Assembly (NCBI GenBank): GCA_003505715.1
Contig: DNXU01000244.1
Span: forward strand, 7,992 to 13,586
Reading direction: 5' to 3'
From: Cyanobacteria bacterium UBA8803
GTDB taxonomy: Bacteria; Cyanobacteriota; Cyanobacteriia; Cyanobacteriales; Coleofasciculaceae
DNA length: 5,595 bases
A program made the translations under genes and the position numbers. Positions 4,604 to 5,595 of the stretch are shown here, piece after piece; the first letter of the stretch is position 1, and the number at the start of each line of letters is the position of its first letter. The notes beneath the pieces were generated by a model. That model saw only the letters and a list, made by a program, of their open reading frames with translations, did not search any database and had not been told where the DNA came from.

Positions 4604-5595
4604 TTGAGTTACGATAACACCTGCAAATACCTAGCCGAAAAATACCCCACTGCATTTGCCAATTGGTTACTAGGAATTCAATCCCCCAATATAGAAATCC
4701 TCAAAACCGAATTGACAAATGAACCAATTCGTGCAGATGCCATCACCTTACTCCGTACCGCCAATCAAATATTACACCTAGAATTTCAAACCCTTCCCTA
4801 TTCTGACCCACCCATGCCACTGCGAATGCTCGATTACTCAGTCAGATTAAAACGGCAATACCGCTGCACTGTGACACAAGTAATCATCTTTTTGCAGAAA
4901 ACCTCAAATGAAGTCGCATTTACAGAAGAATATCGAGATGATACAACAACTCACCGCTATCGAATTATCCGCTTGTGGGAACAAAACCCAGCCCTATTTC
5001 TCGCCAATCCTGGATTGTTACCCCTAGCCACCTTAACCCAAACCGACAATCCCCAAACCTTGCTCGCACAAGTAGCCGAACAAATTGCTACAATTTCCAA
5101 TAGGGAACAACAACAAACAATCGCCAGTTGCACTCAAATTTTCGCCGGATTGCGCTTTGAAAAAGATATCATTCGTCAACTATTGCGGGAGGAAATCATG
5201 CAAGGTTCTGTCATTTATCAAGATATTTTACAACAAGGAGTGCAGCAAGGAGTGCAGCGGGGAAGGCAACAAGGAGAATCCACGATAATTTTGCGCCTGC
5301 TAAACCGACGCTTAGGTACGATTAACCCAGTACTACAAGAACAGATTTGCAGCTTATCTACTTTCCTCTTAGAAGAATTAGCCGAAGCGCTATTGGACTT
5401 TTTTACAGTTGAGGATTTAGTCACTTGGTTGAGGCGCAACGATCCCAGAGAAGCACGAATATCTTTGATTACACGCCAGTTAAACAGACGGATTCCTGAT
5501 ATTTATCCATCACTAATTGAGCGAGTACAGGGATTATCAATTGAGCAATTAGACTTGTTAGGAGAAGCCTTATTAGATTTTTCGGAAGTAGAGAA
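4604..5595 (+). CDS. Rpn-family PD-(D/E)XK nuclease / putative transposase with two DUF4351 units, 3' partial
   Basis: This open frame of at least 330 codons runs off the right edge. It belongs to the Rpn family of recombination-promoting nucleases (PD-(D/E)XK, often annotated as putative transposase), common in many copies in cyanobacteria. Residues 1-24 match the family's usual start (SYDNTCKYLAEKYPTAFANW). The nuclease core shows D45 in RADAI and E60-x-Q62 in LHLEFQT; the Q is normal for this family. Residues 163-225 are helical and end in a Gln/Gly-rich linker (QQGVQQGVQRGRQQG). Two DUF4351-type units follow at about 229-276 (ILRLLNRRLG ... LLDFFTVEDL) and 288-330 (LITRQLNRRI ... LLDFSEVE), the second cut by the window end. 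The TTG start fits the family N-terminus, with AGGAG 12 nt upstream and no ATG nearby. The known role is DNA cleavage promoting recombination; activity here is inferred. Confidence 0.85.
   Translation, partial: MSYDNTCKYLAEKYPTAFANWLLGIQSPNIEILKTELTNEPIRADAITLLRTANQILHLEFQTLPYSDPPMPLRMLDYSVRLKRQYRCTVTQVIIFLQKTSNEVAFTEEYRDDTTTHRYRIIRLWEQNPALFLANPGLLPLATLTQTDNPQTLLAQVAEQIATISNREQQQTIASCTQIFAGLRFEKDIIRQLLREEIMQGSVIYQDILQQGVQQGVQRGRQQGESTIILRLLNRRLGTINPVLQEQICSLSTFLLEELAEALLDFFTVEDLVTWLRRNDPREARISLITRQLNRRIPDIYPSLIERVQGLSIEQLDLLGEALLDFSEVE
5234..5257 (+). repeat. 12-bp tandem repeat in the nuclease linker
   Basis: CAAGGAGTGCAG occurs twice head to tail, followed by degenerate copies. It encodes the QGVQ-type repeats of the linker between the nuclease core and the DUF4351 units. 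Gln/Gly-rich repeats here are usual for the family and may vary in number between copies. Confidence 0.7.

Noticed and set aside
5085..5439. Small open frames on both strands inside the nuclease gene (67 and 73 aa)
   Set aside because: They overlap the intact 330-codon nuclease frame and have low-complexity, Cys/Lys/Ser-rich translations typical of shadow frames.

Overview
The window looks like cyanobacterial chromosomal DNA, probably from a filamentous or repeat-rich species. Direct signs are four copies of the HIP1 octamer GCGATCGC in the central gene, 7-bp tandem repeats (ACCAATT at 1-21, TAACTTC at 3328-3347), dispersed hairpin repeats of the kind common in cyanobacterial genomes, and cyanobacteria-typical protein families. 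The genus cannot be fixed from the sequence alone.

The left part (1-3241) looks like ordinary chromosome. A small unrecognised protein of 75 aa (72-299, minus) has a very strong Shine-Dalgarno and is divergent from a 230-aa exported protein with a glycine-zipper-like C-terminus (552-1244, plus). That gene is convergent with a 622-aa polytopic membrane protein (1304-3172, minus) that resembles GT-C-fold glycosyltransferases. The two convergent genes share a perfect 22-bp palindrome that covers the membrane protein's stop codon. The membrane protein contains an in-frame block of intergenic-type repeats: a 57-bp tandem duplication, a 13-bp-arm inverted repeat and three C/G homopolymers of 8-9 bases. 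This block is translated as a hydrophilic loop between membrane segments.

The right part (about 3242-5595) is accessory in character and partly decayed. In order it holds a repeat-bearing spacer, a frameshifted small minus-strand gene (3468-3768), an apparently intact DUF433 antitoxin-like gene (3789-4097), and the first 26 codons of what looks like its DUF5615 PIN-like toxin partner (4103-4183). These are followed by a minus-strand C-terminal scrap of a CHAT-domain protein (4280-4423), a two-hairpin dispersed repeat (4466-4512), and a long plus-strand gene that runs off the window end (4604-5595). This last gene encodes a PD-(D/E)XK nuclease of the Rpn/transposase-like family with two DUF4351 units.

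I found no complete new defence or mobile system. The most notable items are the translated repeat block with possible phase-variable tracts, the unannotated frameshifted gene antisense to the DUF433 leader, the orphan antitoxin with its truncated toxin, and the CHAT fragment.
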